From the NCBI RefSeq assembly GCF_002282855.1, contig NZ_NRIR01000005.1, positions 1 through 64,000 of the forward strand: a stretch of 64,000 nt of DNA, given 5' to 3'. Position 1 is the stretch's first letter. Every line of letters begins with the position of its first letter. The notes beneath the pieces were generated by a model. The model made no database searches. It saw only the letters and a list, made by a program, of their open reading frames with translations, and was not told where the DNA came from. The stretch comes from Paraferrimonas sedimenticola (GTDB taxonomy: Bacteria > Pseudomonadota > Gammaproteobacteria > Enterobacterales > Shewanellaceae). Position numbers and translations under genes: made by a program. Of this stretch, positions 14,089 to 23,570 are shown one piece after another.

Positions 14089-14781
14089 CTACCAAGGAAT
14101 CTCATTACCGCAATAGTCAACGAATCGACCTGTGTTTGTGAGGTCGGTTGCATTAATTTGCTCAATCATCCCGTAGACTGAATCCTGTGGTAAACAGAAG
14201 GCATTCGGCCCACCCATGTCTGTCTTCACCCAGCCCGGATGCAACACCACCACAGTCACATCATCGTCGACTAGGTCTTTGGCCAGTGATAGGGATACGG
14301 CATTGACTGCCGCTTTTGAGGCGCGATAGGCATAGGCGCCACCCGAGTTGTTATCGCCCATTGAGCCCATTTTAGAGGAGAGAATGGCTATCTTACCCTT
14401 GGCTTTTACCAAGTTTGGCAATAGATTTTGCACCATCATCAATGGCGCCACTGAGTTCACTGCCAGCACTTGCGCCATGTCCTCGCCGTCCACCTCTCCG
14501 AGCTCAACGCGCTTAGGGCCGTAGATCCCGGCATTGTTGATGAAAAGGTCCAAGGGTTGCTCGCCCATCCAGGCTTTTAGCGCGGCTCTGCTCTCAGCTT
14601 GGGTGACTTCTAAAGTCAGCCACGTCAGTTGTTTGCCGTGCAGTTTAGCCAGCTTCGCCAGTGGCTGATCGTCGTTGCGGTGGCGGCTAGTGGCAATTAC
14701 CTCCCAGCCGAGTGCTAAGTAGCGACGAACGAATTCTAAGCCAATGCCGCGATTGGCACCGGTAATCAATACACGTTTCAT
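14089..14781 (-). CDS. Short-chain dehydrogenase/reductase, last gene of the ppnN-xni operon
   Basis: The 230-residue SDR has the NAD(P)-binding GANRGIG (residues 8-14), NNAG (about 82-85), a catalytic Ser in AILSSKMGSMG, and YAYRASK with the Tyr-x-x-x-Lys pair, then HPGWVKTDMGG. It resembles C-factor/CsgA-like SDRs of unknown substrate. It follows xni by 8 bases and ends the ppnN-xni-SDR operon. Its last 42 codons (from GGPNA) appear to come from the integrated element. A diverged counterpart of the same end remains at 11675-11800, so the gene is a recombinational chimera that kept its frame. Confidence 0.85.
   Translation of the reverse strand: MKRVLITGANRGIGLEFVRRYLALGWEVIATSRHRNDDQPLAKLAKLHGKQLTWLTLEVTQAESRAALKAWMGEQPLDLFINNAGIYGPKRVELGEVDGEDMAQVLAVNSVAPLMMVQNLLPNLVKAKGKIAILSSKMGSMGDNNSGGAYAYRASKAAVNAVSLSLAKDLVDDDVTVVVLHPGWVKTDMGGPNAFCLPQDSVYGMIEQINATDLTNTGRFVDYCGNEIPW
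14199..14214. repeat. Right copy of the 16-bp direct repeat, probable attachment core
   Basis: Identical to 11785-11800 and in the same reading frame of the SDR gene. To its left lies the element-borne 3' end of the gene; to its right lies the resident 5' part. Confidence 0.7.
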
Positions 14782-14789
14782 GAGCTCTC

Positions 14790-15545
14790 CTAGCAGCGAT
14801 ATTGATTTAATTTAAGATTAAAAGTTAAGTCGGTTTTCAATTGGACCAGCTGATAACTCAATCGTGCCATCTCTTTTCCGTCGTTGAGCTTTTTTTGCTG
14901 TCCTTGTGGCAGTTCGTCTAGGTGTTGATAGACCCCTTTGACGCTGCGATAGCGCTGCAACAGTTGCAACGCGGTTTTATTGCCAATACCAGTGACGCCA
15001 GGGATTTTATTGCCACTATCACCGGCCAGTGCCCAGTATTGGGTTAGCATTTTCGGGGGCAGCTGAAACCTGTGCTCTACCGCCTCGGCGTCGATGGCTT
15101 TGCTGTTGAAGTGATCCCATAGCTTCACGCCTTTATCCAATAGTGGCGAGAAGCCCTTGTCGGTGGAGACTATGGTAGTGCTAATCTCGTGTTTGCGTAG
15201 CGCCAGCGCGATACTGGCGATGGCATCGTCCGCCTCTTGCGGTGCCTGTAAAGATTGAAAGCCCGCTTGTTGGCAGTGCAAACGCAGCATTTCCAGATTA
15301 TTACTCAAGCTCTCTGGCATGGGGTTGCGCCCAGCCTTGTAGTGGGGGTAGAGCTGCTTGCGCCAAGAGTTGCGGTCGCCATCCCACACCAGTAGCAAGT
15401 GACTGGCACTTTGCCCGCGTTTGAGCTTATTGAGGGCCTGAGATACCCGTTCGGCAAATTGTTGAGCCGGTTGCTCAGGTTGCGCGGCGTGAATACGCCG
15501 CACCAAGTTTAATCCATCGACCAACAACACATGGGCCTGACTCAT
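14790..15545 (-). CDS. xni: Flap endonuclease Xni (ExoIX-like)
   Basis: The 251-residue protein starts [19 protein letters not shown], with the metal-binding Asp of 5'-3' exonuclease domains. It continues with [23 protein letters not shown], the acidic EADDAIAS and STDKGF motifs, and ends with a helix-hairpin-helix ([21 protein letters not shown]). This matches Xni, a structure-specific nuclease related to the 5' domain of DNA polymerase I. Its start overlaps the ppnN stop by 4 bases (ATGA), so the two are translationally coupled. Confidence 0.9.
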   Translation of the reverse strand: MSQAHVLLVDGLNLVRRIHAAQPEQPAQQFAERVSQALNKLKRGQSASHLLLVWDGDRNSWRKQLYPHYKAGRNPMPESLSNNLEMLRLHCQQAGFQSLQAPQEADDAIASIALALRKHEISTTIVSTDKGFSPLLDKGVKLWDHFNSKAIDAEAVEHRFQLPPKMLTQYWALAGDSGNKIPGVTGIGNKTALQLLQRYRSVKGVYQHLDELPQGQQKKLNDGKEMARLSYQLVQLKTDLTFNLKLNQYRC

Positions 15546-16888
15546 GACTCTCTAATCCGATAACAAGGTTGATAGTCACTGCCCGGCAGCTTCATTCGCT
15601 GTTGCTTCACAAAGGCCGCCAATAGCTTGTCCATTTTGGCCATAATGCTTGGGTCGCCGGTGAGCTCAAATGGCCCGTGCTGTTCCACCAAGCGCATGGC
15701 ATCGCTTTTCACGTTACCTGCGACTAGGCCTGAGAATACGCGACGTAAGTTTGCAGCTAACTGAGCTTTGGGCAGCTCTGGTTGTATCGCCAAAGCGGCC
15801 ATGTTGTCGTGGTTGGGAATAAACGGTTGTTGAAAATCGTCGTCAATTTTAAGACTCCAGTTGAACTGATAAGAGTCGCCGACGGCTTTGCGATGGCCAC
15901 GAACATTCTCGATACCCGCAAACATTAACTGAGCAACGGTAGCGGGCTCATCGATGACTATCTGATAAAGGGCTTGGGCCTCTTCGCCCAAAGTGGCACC
16001 GATAAAGGCGTCTATTTCTTCAAAATAAGCCCGCGATGACTCAGGGCCTGTGAGAATTAACGGCAGGGGATGACCACGGTTTTCCGGATGCAGCTTAATC
16101 CCGAGTAAATACAGAAACTCCTCGGCGGTACCTACACCCCCTGGGAAGATAATCACCCCGTGGCCCAGTCGCACAAAGGCTTCGAGACGCTTCTCGATGT
16201 CGGGCATGATCACCAATTGGTTCACAATTTGGTTTGGGGGCTCGGCGGCAATGATGCTGGGCTCGGTTAGACCGACAAATCTAGAGTCTGGATTGCGCTG
16301 CTTAGCGTGACCTATGGCGGCACCTTTCATGGGGCCTTTCATGGCGCCTGGGCCACAACCGGTGCACACGTCCAAATCACGCAGCCCCAACTGGTAGCCC
16401 ACTTCTTTGGTGTACTTGTACTCGATGTCGTTAATTGAGTGTCCGCCCCAACACACCACCATGTTTGGGTCCTGCTCTAGCTTGAGCAGGCGGGCGTTTC
16501 GCAATACGTCGAACACTTCGTTAGTCAGTAGTGCCGAGTCTTTGGGGCGGTCGCGGTACTTATCTTCGACAAACAGAATGTCCCTCAGTACAGCAAACAA
16601 GTGCTCTTGAATGCCGCGCATGATTTTGCCGTCGACAAAGGCTTCCACCGGTGGGTTGATCAATTCGATTTGAATACCGCGTTCACGCCGAATCAGTCGA
16701 ATATCGAAGTCTTTGTATTGGTCGAACAGATCGTCGGCGTTGTCTGAATTCAGACCAGACGCCAACACCGCGAGACTGCAGCGTCGGTAGAGTTGGTACA
16801 GGTGACTTTGGGCGTTGAGCTTTAGGCTCTCAATTTCCAGTTGCGACAGCTGGTCCATGCTGCCGCGGGGACTTATGGTTACTATCAT
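15542..16888 (-). CDS. ppnN: Pyrimidine/purine nucleotide 5'-monophosphate nucleosidase PpnN
   Basis: The 448-residue protein is colinear with E. coli PpnN (454 residues). It starts [20 protein letters not shown] and has [41 protein letters not shown], the LOG-family nucleotide site [17 protein letters not shown] and the end [15 protein letters not shown]. PpnN cleaves nucleoside monophosphates to base and ribose 5-phosphate and is stimulated by (p)ppGpp. GAGG precedes the start. It heads the ppnN-xni-SDR operon. Confidence 0.92.
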   Translation of the reverse strand: MIVTISPRGSMDQLSQLEIESLKLNAQSHLYQLYRRCSLAVLASGLNSDNADDLFDQYKDFDIRLIRRERGIQIELINPPVEAFVDGKIMRGIQEHLFAVLRDILFVEDKYRDRPKDSALLTNEVFDVLRNARLLKLEQDPNMVVCWGGHSINDIEYKYTKEVGYQLGLRDLDVCTGCGPGAMKGPMKGAAIGHAKQRNPDSRFVGLTEPSIIAAEPPNQIVNQLVIMPDIEKRLEAFVRLGHGVIIFPGGVGTAEEFLYLLGIKLHPENRGHPLPLILTGPESSRAYFEEIDAFIGATLGEEAQALYQIVIDEPATVAQLMFAGIENVRGHRKAVGDSYQFNWSLKIDDDFQQPFIPNHDNMAALAIQPELPKAQLAANLRRVFSGLVAGNVKSDAMRLVEQHGPFELTGDPSIMAKMDKLLAAFVKQQRMKLPGSDYQPCYRIRES

Positions 16889-16927
16889 TAGAATTCCTCT
16901 CAGTTGAAGCCGAGGGAGGGCGCACCC

Positions 16928-18466
16928 CTATTCGTCGATGATAACTTTGTCGCGCCCTTTTTGTTTGGCTCGGTAGAGGCAGGCATCGGCGCGTTCAAAG
17001 GTTTGTTCGACACTTTCATTAGACAGTATAGCTGCCGCACCCAAAGAGAGAGTGATCTGAACCGGTTGACTTTTAAAGCGAAAAGGAATGTTGCGCACTT
17101 TTTCGCGAATGCTGTTTAGCGACTCAAGCGCCTCGGCTGCGCTCAATCCAGGTAATAACAAGGCAAACTCTTCGCCGCCAAATCGCGCCACGTACTGGTC
17201 TTGATTCAGGGTATTTTTAATTGCCATCGCAACCACTTGCAATGTCTTGTCGCCGCTTGAGTGGCCATAGGTATCGTTGACCTGCTTAAAGTGGTCAATA
17301 TCGGCCACTACCAACCACAAAGGCGAGCCGTCGCGCTTGGCTATGGACGCCGCTTCGTTGAGACGTTGATCCCAAGCGCCGCGATTGGGTAAGCGGGTTA
17401 GGGCGTCCAGCTCGTTGATTTTTTGCTGTTCCACTAAACGGTGCTTGTAGCGCTGAGCTTCTTGGTTAACCTGATTAAGCTCTTGGCTCATGTTTTGTAG
17501 CGCTTGCTTGAGGGTATCTTGCTCCCGTTGCTCGAGCGCCTCTTTGCGCGCCAGAGCGGTTTTGATCAAAACCAGCTGTTGGCCAATCTCGGCTTTCAGC
17601 CCATTGAGCTCCACCGAGTTGTCGACACTGGCACCAATGCTGGCCACCGAAGAGTTGATTTCATTGTTGAGCTTGGCTTTGACCGTTTGGTGCTGTACCG
17701 CGCTTTGCGCCGATTCGGTTACCGCTTGTTTCACTGCGCTCAAAGTATCGCTTAAGGCGTGCAAAAATTCTTGCGACGCACTTTTTTCGCGGGCCATGTT
17801 TTCGACCAGCAAGTCGAATACGTGACGGTAGTTGTGCAATAAATGCTCAACCGACTGGGTTTTTTCCAGTGATTGCGTAATGAACGTCAGCTTGGGTTGT
17901 TGGGCGCTGGTGAATTCCAGCTCTGCCAGTTTACTGCATAGCTCTGCGGCCAACTGACGATGCTTGGGTAATAGCTTGGTGGTGTCACCGTCAAAGTGCT
18001 GTTGCAGAATATCGCTGACCATTTCCGCTAGCTGGGTGAGTCGCTCGGTGAGGTCCCACACTAACAGACTGGGTTTTTCGAGTTCGCGAGTGAAGTGTTT
18101 GAGTTCGTTGCTCACGCTTGCTGGCAGTTCAGTGACACGGCTTAATTGAGCGACGATGTCGCCCAGCACAATGCGTTGCCGATCCAGCTGTAACGTCATT
18201 TGGCGGTGTTGCGCCAGTATGATTTTTTCGGCCTGTCCGGCGTACTGAGAAAACTCGCTGATTTGTTCGCCTTGCAAAGGCGTAGCTCGGACTTTGGCCA
18301 GCTTGTTATCCAGCTCCAAATTGCAGCCTTTACACAACAGGCTGAGCTGATAAATGAATTGTTCTATCGACTTGAGTTGGCTGATAGAAACGGGCTGGGT
18401 TTGGGTCAATTTTGGATTAGCTTTTTCTTTAATATCAGTTTTTTGTGTCACTACAGACTGATCCAT
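16928..18466 (-). CDS. Cytoplasmic coiled-coil diguanylate cyclase
   Basis: The 512-residue protein has no membrane segment. Residues about 1-340 are helical and Gln/Leu-rich, with a long predicted coiled coil (about 270-345: LKAEIGQQLVLIKTALARKE, EQREQDTLKQALQNM). The C-terminal GGDEF domain begins ALTRLPNRGAWDQRL and has the active loop GGEEF (430-434), so it should make cyclic di-GMP from GTP. The product-inhibition site (RxxD) is replaced by NxxQ before the loop. The N-terminal part fits the DGCcoil type of sensor region. It is separated from ppnN by only 39 bases. Confidence 0.85.
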   Translation of the reverse strand: MDQSVVTQKTDIKEKANPKLTQTQPVSISQLKSIEQFIYQLSLLCKGCNLELDNKLAKVRATPLQGEQISEFSQYAGQAEKIILAQHRQMTLQLDRQRIVLGDIVAQLSRVTELPASVSNELKHFTRELEKPSLLVWDLTERLTQLAEMVSDILQQHFDGDTTKLLPKHRQLAAELCSKLAELEFTSAQQPKLTFITQSLEKTQSVEHLLHNYRHVFDLLVENMAREKSASQEFLHALSDTLSAVKQAVTESAQSAVQHQTVKAKLNNEINSSVASIGASVDNSVELNGLKAEIGQQLVLIKTALARKEALEQREQDTLKQALQNMSQELNQVNQEAQRYKHRLVEQQKINELDALTRLPNRGAWDQRLNEAASIAKRDGSPLWLVVADIDHFKQVNDTYGHSSGDKTLQVVAMAIKNTLNQDQYVARFGGEEFALLLPGLSAAEALESLNSIREKVRNIPFRFKSQPVQITLSLGAAAILSNESVEQTFERADACLYRAKQKGRDKVIIDE

Positions 18467-18604
18467 TGACGAACCTTATTTATGGCCGATGATAGAGTGA
18501 GCGCATGTTTGCTTATGGTAGCGAATTTGTTAGCCCATGCAAACTTGTTATACTGCGTTGCCCTTACAAAAAAACAAAAATAATTAATACAGGAACCCGC
18601 TTTC

Positions 18605-20416
18605 ATGACACCTATCAAGTTTTGCGCTTGGACTGTCGGATTGGGCTTGATGAGCTTTCAAAGTTCGGCCGAAGTGCATTATCAAATTGACCTAACCCAA
18701 GGCACGCAGCAGCTCGCTCGAGTCAGTGCAAGTTTTCCTGAGACACCCGCCGGTCAATTAACTCTGAACATTCCGAGCTGGCGCACCGGCAAATACACCA
18801 TAATGCCAGTGGCCGAAGGGATTCGCCGCGTGTCGATTACCGATGAGCAAGGCCAGCCTTTGAGTTGGGACCGCAGCGCTTCGGGCGAATGGGTGGTGAA
18901 CCTGCCCAAAGCGACCAAAGTCAAGGTGAGCTACCAGTTGCACGCTGACGAGCTTGGGGTGCGTTTACGCCACATCGATGACAGTCACGCTTTTTTAGAC
19001 GCCTCTGGGGTATTTGTATACAGCCCAAGCTATCGCGATGACTCGGTACGGGTGCAACTGCAAGTGCCAAAAGGTTGGCAAAGCCACTCGGGCATGGACA
19101 GTGGTGATACGCCGCATTCTTTTGTTGCTCCGAATTACGACGTACTGATCGACTCGCCGATTGAAACCGGCGTTAGCCAATCGTATCAGTGGAAGCTGGA
19201 TGGCCGAGACTACGAGCTAGTTATTTGGGGTGAGGGCAATTACAACGCAGAGCAAATGGTTGAAGACTTGAAAAAGCTATCGCCAACCGCCACTGCAATT
19301 TGGGACGACTACCCCTACAAGCGTTATGTCTACATGGTGCACGCCACTAGTGGTGCTCGCGGCGCCACCGAGCATTTGAATTCAACCATTATTCAGCGTC
19401 CGCGTTTTCGCTTTGGTAGCCGTGAGGACTACTTGGCGTTTATCTCGACCGCCAGTCACGAGTTTATCCACACTTGGAACGTTAAGGCTTATCGTCCAGA
19501 AGCTCTAGTACCTTACGACTATCAGAACGAAGCCATTAGCGATTTATTGTGGATATCTGAAGGCTCAACCAGCTACTTCCAGCGCCAGTTGTTGCTGCGC
19601 GGAGATATTATTAGCTTTGATGAGTTTTCCAAGGACTTGGCCCGCCGCATCGACGCTCACCTAAATACTCCGGGTCGTCAGGTGCAAAGTGTGGCCGAGG
19701 CCAGCCGCGGTCAGTGGATCCGACGCCACGATCACTTTGCCCACAACCACAGCGTTAATATTTACTCGGAAGGCTATCTGGCGTCTTTGTTGCTGGACTT
19801 CGACATGCTGAAAACCAGTAACCTTAAACGCAGCTATCGCGATTTGCACCGCGTCTTGTATCGGGACTACAGCACGCCAAAGTCGTTTAATCGCAATGAT
19901 GTGCTTAAGATTTTGAGCGAGTTGCAAGGGCGCGATTACAGCAATTGGTGGCAGGCGCATATCGAATCGCCAATGCAGCCGGATTTCTTTGAGTTAATGG
20001 CTTTGGCGGGTTTAAGTCTGAATTATCCTAGAGGCACTAAGGATGTGGTCAGTGCGGATCTAACCCTCAAAGCTGGCGACAGAGCCGTTGTTGATAAGGT
20101 GGATAGAGAAGGGGTGGCTTGGAAAGCGGGGCTAACCCATGGCGACGAGATTGTTGCTATCAATGGTTTGAAGGTCGCAGGGGGCGATTGGAGCAAGCGT
20201 TTGCAAGACTTTAAGGCCGGCGACCAACTGACCTTGAGCTATTTCCGCCGAGACCGTCTGCAAGAGACGCAAATCATTCTGAGCTCGAAGAAGGACAAGC
20301 CGTTAACCCTGACCATGATGGACAAACCGAGCAAGCAGCAAAAGGCTTTCTTTAAAGCCTGGCTGGGGTTGAGTTGGGAAGAGGCCATCGCTTCGAATAA
20401 GAAAGTCTTCTGGTAA
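18605..20416 (+). CDS. M61-family metallopeptidase with C-terminal PDZ domain
   Basis: The 603-residue protein has a Sec signal peptide (about 1-22, ending FQSSAE), a beta-rich N-terminal region, the zinc motif SHEFIHTWNVK (His285, Glu286, His289) with the third ligand likely Glu319 in SEGSTSYF, and a C-terminal PDZ domain (about 475-560, with GVAWKAGLTHGDEIVAINGLK). These features define the glycyl aminopeptidase family M61. It probably acts in the periplasm on peptides with N-terminal small residues. It is monocistronic, ended by a strong shared terminator. Confidence 0.88.
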   Translation: MTPIKFCAWTVGLGLMSFQSSAEVHYQIDLTQGTQQLARVSASFPETPAGQLTLNIPSWRTGKYTIMPVAEGIRRVSITDEQGQPLSWDRSASGEWVVNLPKATKVKVSYQLHADELGVRLRHIDDSHAFLDASGVFVYSPSYRDDSVRVQLQVPKGWQSHSGMDSGDTPHSFVAPNYDVLIDSPIETGVSQSYQWKLDGRDYELVIWGEGNYNAEQMVEDLKKLSPTATAIWDDYPYKRYVYMVHATSGARGATEHLNSTIIQRPRFRFGSREDYLAFISTASHEFIHTWNVKAYRPEALVPYDYQNEAISDLLWISEGSTSYFQRQLLLRGDIISFDEFSKDLARRIDAHLNTPGRQVQSVAEASRGQWIRRHDHFAHNHSVNIYSEGYLASLLLDFDMLKTSNLKRSYRDLHRVLYRDYSTPKSFNRNDVLKILSELQGRDYSNWWQAHIESPMQPDFFELMALAGLSLNYPRGTKDVVSADLTLKAGDRAVVDKVDREGVAWKAGLTHGDEIVAINGLKVAGGDWSKRLQDFKAGDQLTLSYFRRDRLQETQIILSSKKDKPLTLTMMDKPSKQQKAFFKAWLGLSWEEAIASNKKVFW

Positions 20417-20425
20417 GACGCTCAT

Positions 20426-20457
20426 AAAAAATCCCTGTCGTTTGACAGGGATTTTTT
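20426..20457. terminator. Bidirectional terminator between the M61 peptidase and rdgC
   Basis: AAAAAATCCCTGTC pairs with GACAGGGATTTTTT around a 4-base loop, giving T tracts on both strands between convergent genes. Confidence 0.9.
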
Positions 20458-20493
20458 GTATCTAGCAGATATTCGGCTTTTTACTCGCCTTTT

Positions 20494-21399
20494 TTAATCG
20501 TGAATGTCAGCCACGTCCAGCGCTTCAAACAAGGCTGCCATTAAGGCGCCAAGCTCGGCACACATAATGCTGTAATCGGCGTCCATGCGCGCTGCTGGAT
20601 CTTCGCTGTCTTGGTTCTCCGAGCGCATGTCTTCTGAGAATTTAACGCGCTTAATCGCACCATCGGATTGCAACAAGAACTGAGTGCTGTCGGCGAAGCT
20701 CAAGCTTACCTTGTGAACTTGTTTACCCGCTTCAATGTGCGCGAGCACCTCATCTTCGGTCAACGCCTGTTGCTTGAACTTTACGATACCGCCATCGTCC
20801 ATTTCCGCTTTTAGCTCGGCTTCGTCGAGCATTTCAAACGGCGTAGGGGCGTGACCCTGCTGTAGCCATTCGGTTAGCTTGGCTTCGATAGCACTGTTGT
20901 ACTGAGCAGGCAGAATTGGCAAGGAGCCAACCGCTTTGCGCAACAGCGACAACACTTCATCGGCTTTGCTAGCACTTGAAGCGTCTACAAGCAGCAAATC
21001 GTGCTGAGGCAGGATCAAGGCTTTCGTGGTGGCACGCTTACTAAAGGCGCGTGGCAGCAAGGTGTGAATGATCTCGTCTTTCAGGCTGTCTTTTTCTTTC
21101 TTGTGCAGGCTGCGCGCTTCGGCTTGCTCGATGTGCGCCACTTTTTCTTCAAGGGCTTCTTTAATGACGCTTGCAGGCAGAATTTTTTCTTCTTTGGTGA
21201 CCGCAATTAGGTGCTGGTTCTGACTTGAGTGAACCAGAGTGTGGCCGTGTTTGCCAAAGGCTTTGGTAAAGCCGATTTTGCTGATGTCCTGGCTTCCGCA
21301 CGGAGTGAAGCTGAACTCTTGCAGTTGGTCTTCCAACTGTTCAACGGTTTGTTCAAAAGGCTTCTTAAAACGAAATACCAGAAGGTTCTTAAACCACAT
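20494..21399 (-). CDS. rdgC: Recombination-associated protein RdgC
   Basis: The 301-residue protein matches RdgC throughout: it starts [15 protein letters not shown] and continues with [54 protein letters not shown], and [20 protein letters not shown]. RdgC forms a ring dimer around duplex DNA and modulates RecA. It is monocistronic on the minus strand, and its region upstream is shared with the phosphate-regulated porin. Confidence 0.95.
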   Translation of the reverse strand: MWFKNLLVFRFKKPFEQTVEQLEDQLQEFSFTPCGSQDISKIGFTKAFGKHGHTLVHSSQNQHLIAVTKEEKILPASVIKEALEEKVAHIEQAEARSLHKKEKDSLKDEIIHTLLPRAFSKRATTKALILPQHDLLLVDASSASKADEVLSLLRKAVGSLPILPAQYNSAIEAKLTEWLQQGHAPTPFEMLDEAELKAEMDDGGIVKFKQQALTEDEVLAHIEAGKQVHKVSLSFADSTQFLLQSDGAIKRVKFSEDMRSENQDSEDPAARMDADYSIMCAELGALMAALFEALDVADIHD

Positions 21400-21522
21400 A
21401 TGCGCTCTTTATTTGAATTTGTCGAAGCGCAGATTCTACGAGATAGGGCGTGACAGGTAAACGCTGATGTTTAGGTGCATTTATGTGATCTGGGTCTGCA
21501 TGTAAGCATTTCTTTAAAATTG

Positions 21523-21551
21523 CTGTAACTTTTCTGTCATATTAGCAAGTC
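21523..21551 (+). promoter_or_regulatory. Pho box array upstream of the porin
   Basis: Three 7-bp half-sites, CTGTAAC (21523), CTGTCAT (21534) and GCAAGTC (21545), lie exactly 11 bp apart with A/T spacers. This is the arrangement recognised by dimers of phosphorylated PhoB. It lies about 100 bases upstream of the porin start and directly before the phoB-phoR genes, which supports phosphate control of the porin. Confidence 0.75.
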
Positions 21552-21649
21552 AAAATTCGCCTCGTTCAATAACTGACCGACAGAGTTCGTTCAATTTTAC
21601 GAGTGATATGTGCGCTCAATTCGATCGACCAAACTACAAGGATTACATG

Positions 21650-22612
21650 ATGAAACTTGCTAATAAGCTGTTGCTGTCCAGCCTGGTTGCTGCTGCATTC
21701 TCGGCCCAGGCCGCCGACCCTGTAACTGTTTACGGTAAGCTAAACGTAACTGTTCAGAACAACAACGTACAAGGTGAGAACAGTGCTACCATTCAGTCAA
21801 ACGCTTCTCGTCTAGGCGTTAAAGGTGACTTCGAAATCAGCTCTGGTCTCGAGGCTTTCTACACCATCGAGTACGAAGTAGACACAGGTTCAAGCGCCAA
21901 AGAAAACTTCAAAGCGCGTAACCAGTTCGTAGGTCTTCGCGGCGGGTTTGGTTCTGTGATGCTTGGTCGTAACGACACCATGCTTAAAAAGTCACAAGGT
22001 AAAGTGGACCAGTTCAACGACATTGCCGGTGACTTGAAAAACCTATTTAAAGGCGAGGTGCGCGCCGAGCAAACCGTTACCTACATGACGCCAGAATTCT
22101 CTGGCCTAAGCGCTGGTGTGACTTGGGTTGGTGAGAACTCAAACAAGCAAATTGACGCTGTAAAAGGCGAGACCGTCAATGGTTTCTCTGCCGCGGTTAT
22201 GTACGGTGACTCAGGCCTTAAGAAAACCCCAATCTACGCGGGCTTGGCCTACGACAACACAGTCCAAGGCTACGACATTGTTCGCGGTACTGTGCACGGT
22301 AAAATCGCTGGCTTTAAGCTAGGTGGTATGTACCAGCAGCAAGAGCAAAACGATTCTTTGAACGACGACGGTTCGGTTAAGAAGAACCAGTCTGACAAAG
22401 GCTACTTGCTAAGCGCGGCCTACGGCATCGACAAAGTAACTTTGAAAGCTCAGTACCAAGACATGGAACGCAAAGGCAAAGCCGCTTCTGTGGGTGCTGA
22501 TTACAAACTGGCTAAGCCAACCAAGCTGTTCGCTTTCTACACTCAGCGTGACTTAGAAGAAGCCACCAAGAAAGACAACTACTTTGGTATCGGTCTAGAA
22601 CACAAGTTCTAA
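21650..22612 (+). CDS. Outer-membrane porin, probably phosphate-regulated
   Basis: Starting at the second ATG of the ATGATG pair (AAGGA 7 bases upstream) gives 320 residues with a Sec signal peptide (KLANKLLLSSLVAAAFSAQA). The mature part has the trimeric porin pattern: DPVTVYGKLNVTVQNN, SRLGVKGDFEISSGLEAFYTIEYEV, NQFVGLRGGFGSVMLGRND and a C-terminal aromatic residue (IGLEHKF) needed for barrel assembly. A longer frame reaches 21608 but has no ribosome binding site. The Pho box array and the adjacent phoBR suggest induction by phosphate limitation, like PhoE. A hairpin terminator follows. Confidence 0.85.
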   Translation: MKLANKLLLSSLVAAAFSAQAADPVTVYGKLNVTVQNNNVQGENSATIQSNASRLGVKGDFEISSGLEAFYTIEYEVDTGSSAKENFKARNQFVGLRGGFGSVMLGRNDTMLKKSQGKVDQFNDIAGDLKNLFKGEVRAEQTVTYMTPEFSGLSAGVTWVGENSNKQIDAVKGETVNGFSAAVMYGDSGLKKTPIYAGLAYDNTVQGYDIVRGTVHGKIAGFKLGGMYQQQEQNDSLNDDGSVKKNQSDKGYLLSAAYGIDKVTLKAQYQDMERKGKAASVGADYKLAKPTKLFAFYTQRDLEEATKKDNYFGIGLEHKF

Positions 22613-22663
22613 GGGCGACTGCCTAGCTAAACTAGGCGAAAATAAGCTAATTAAGCGGTATTT

Positions 22664-22691
22664 ACGGTCAGGGATTTCCTGGCCGTTTTTT
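22664..22691 (+). terminator. Porin terminator
   Basis: ACGGTCAGG pairs with CCTGGCCGT (one G-T pair) around GATTT, followed by TTTTTT. A second hairpin, GCCTAG/CTAGGC, sits just before it at 22621-22637. Confidence 0.75.
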
Positions 22692-22760
22692 GTTTTCTCG
22701 AACGCAAAAACAGCGCTTAAACCTCCGTTTTACTGGATTTAGTTCACTCGGTAACGGGGT

Positions 22761-22778
22761 GCTTCATAAATTTGTAAT
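22761..22778 (+). promoter_or_regulatory. Weak Pho box before phoB
   Basis: GCTTCAT and TTGTAAT are spaced by 11 bp with an AAAT spacer, 56 bases before the phoB start. They match the CTGTCAT half-site at four and five of seven positions. Autoregulation of phoB is usual, so the site is plausible but weak. Confidence 0.4.
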
Positions 22779-22833
22779 ATTGGCTCACAATAATAGGCGC
22801 CAGCATAAACCGATAAGATTGGAACTAGAGTCA

Positions 22834-23523
22834 ATGCCCGCACGCATTTTAGTCATTGAAGACGAATCAGCCATCCGCGACATGCTTACCTTTGTGTTAG
22901 AGCAACACGGGTACACAGCGGTGAGCGCAGAAGATTACGACCAAGGGTTGGCAAAAGTGTGCGAACCCCTACCAGATTTAATTTTGTTGGATTGGATGTT
23001 GCCCGGCGGTAGCGGTATTCGCTTGGCCCGCGAGGTCAAGCAAGACGACTTCACTCGCCACATCCCGATCATCATGCTGACCGCTCGCGGCGAAGAAGAA
23101 GACAAGGTTCGCGGTCTTGAGGTTGGTGCTGATGATTACGTGACCAAGCCTTTTTCACCGAAAGAGCTGATGGCTCGTATTAAGGCCGTGCTGCGTCGCA
23201 GCGCGCCGACCCGAGTGGAAGATGCCATCGATGTTAGTGGTTTGGTGCTCGACCCGGTAAGCCACCGCGTGATGGCCAATGAGGAAGTGGTGGAGTTAGG
23301 GCCTACTGAGTTTCGCTTACTGCACTTTTTTATGACTCATCCCGAGCGCGTGTACAGCCGCGAACAATTGTTGGACAACGTCTGGGGCACCAACGTGTAT
23401 GTAGAAGATCGCACCGTCGATGTTCACATTCGTCGGCTGCGCAAAGCGCTGGAAGAATCCGGCCACCATTTAATGGTTCAAACCGTCCGCGGCGCCGGAT
23501 ATCGCTTTTCGACTCGTTTATAA
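22834..23523 (+). CDS. phoB: Phosphate regulon response regulator PhoB
   Basis: The start at [18 protein letters not shown] gives 229 residues, the usual PhoB length. A longer upstream frame has no support. The receiver domain (1-120) has acidic residues Glu9, Asp10 and the phosphoacceptor Asp53 ([13 protein letters not shown]) with Lys in [10 protein letters not shown]. The OmpR-type winged helix follows (about 130-229: [31 protein letters not shown] and [12 protein letters not shown]). It lies just upstream of phoR, and binds the Pho boxes seen at 21523, 24856 and 30153. Confidence 0.95.
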   Translation: MPARILVIEDESAIRDMLTFVLEQHGYTAVSAEDYDQGLAKVCEPLPDLILLDWMLPGGSGIRLAREVKQDDFTRHIPIIMLTARGEEEDKVRGLEVGADDYVTKPFSPKELMARIKAVLRRSAPTRVEDAIDVSGLVLDPVSHRVMANEEVVELGPTEFRLLHFFMTHPERVYSREQLLDNVWGTNVYVEDRTVDVHIRRLRKALEESGHHLMVQTVRGAGYRFSTRL

Positions 23524-23570
23524 ATCTCTGATATCTTAGCCTCAACACAGCAGCTGGACCAAAGTCGTCG

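Larger units (their letters stand above)
11801..14214. mobile_element. Compact serine-recombinase element integrated in the 3' end of an SDR gene
   Basis: The segment is bounded by the 16-bp repeats at 11785-11800 and 14199-14214, and is 2,414 bases long. It carries a serine recombinase (11868-13037, plus), one convergent cargo gene with a zinc ribbon (13106-13990, minus) and, at its right end, a 126-bp replacement for the 3' end of the host SDR gene. The displaced original end remains outside at 11675-11800. Boundaries are inferred from where similarity starts and stops. An empty-site relative would prove them. Confidence 0.65.

Noticed and set aside
21608-21649. Upstream extension of the porin frame
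   Set aside because: No ribosome binding site before it, while AAGGA precedes the ATG pair and the signal peptide starts there.
22690-22833. Upstream extension of phoB by 48 codons
   Set aside because: It begins within the porin terminator and the receiver domain starts at [11 protein letters not shown].
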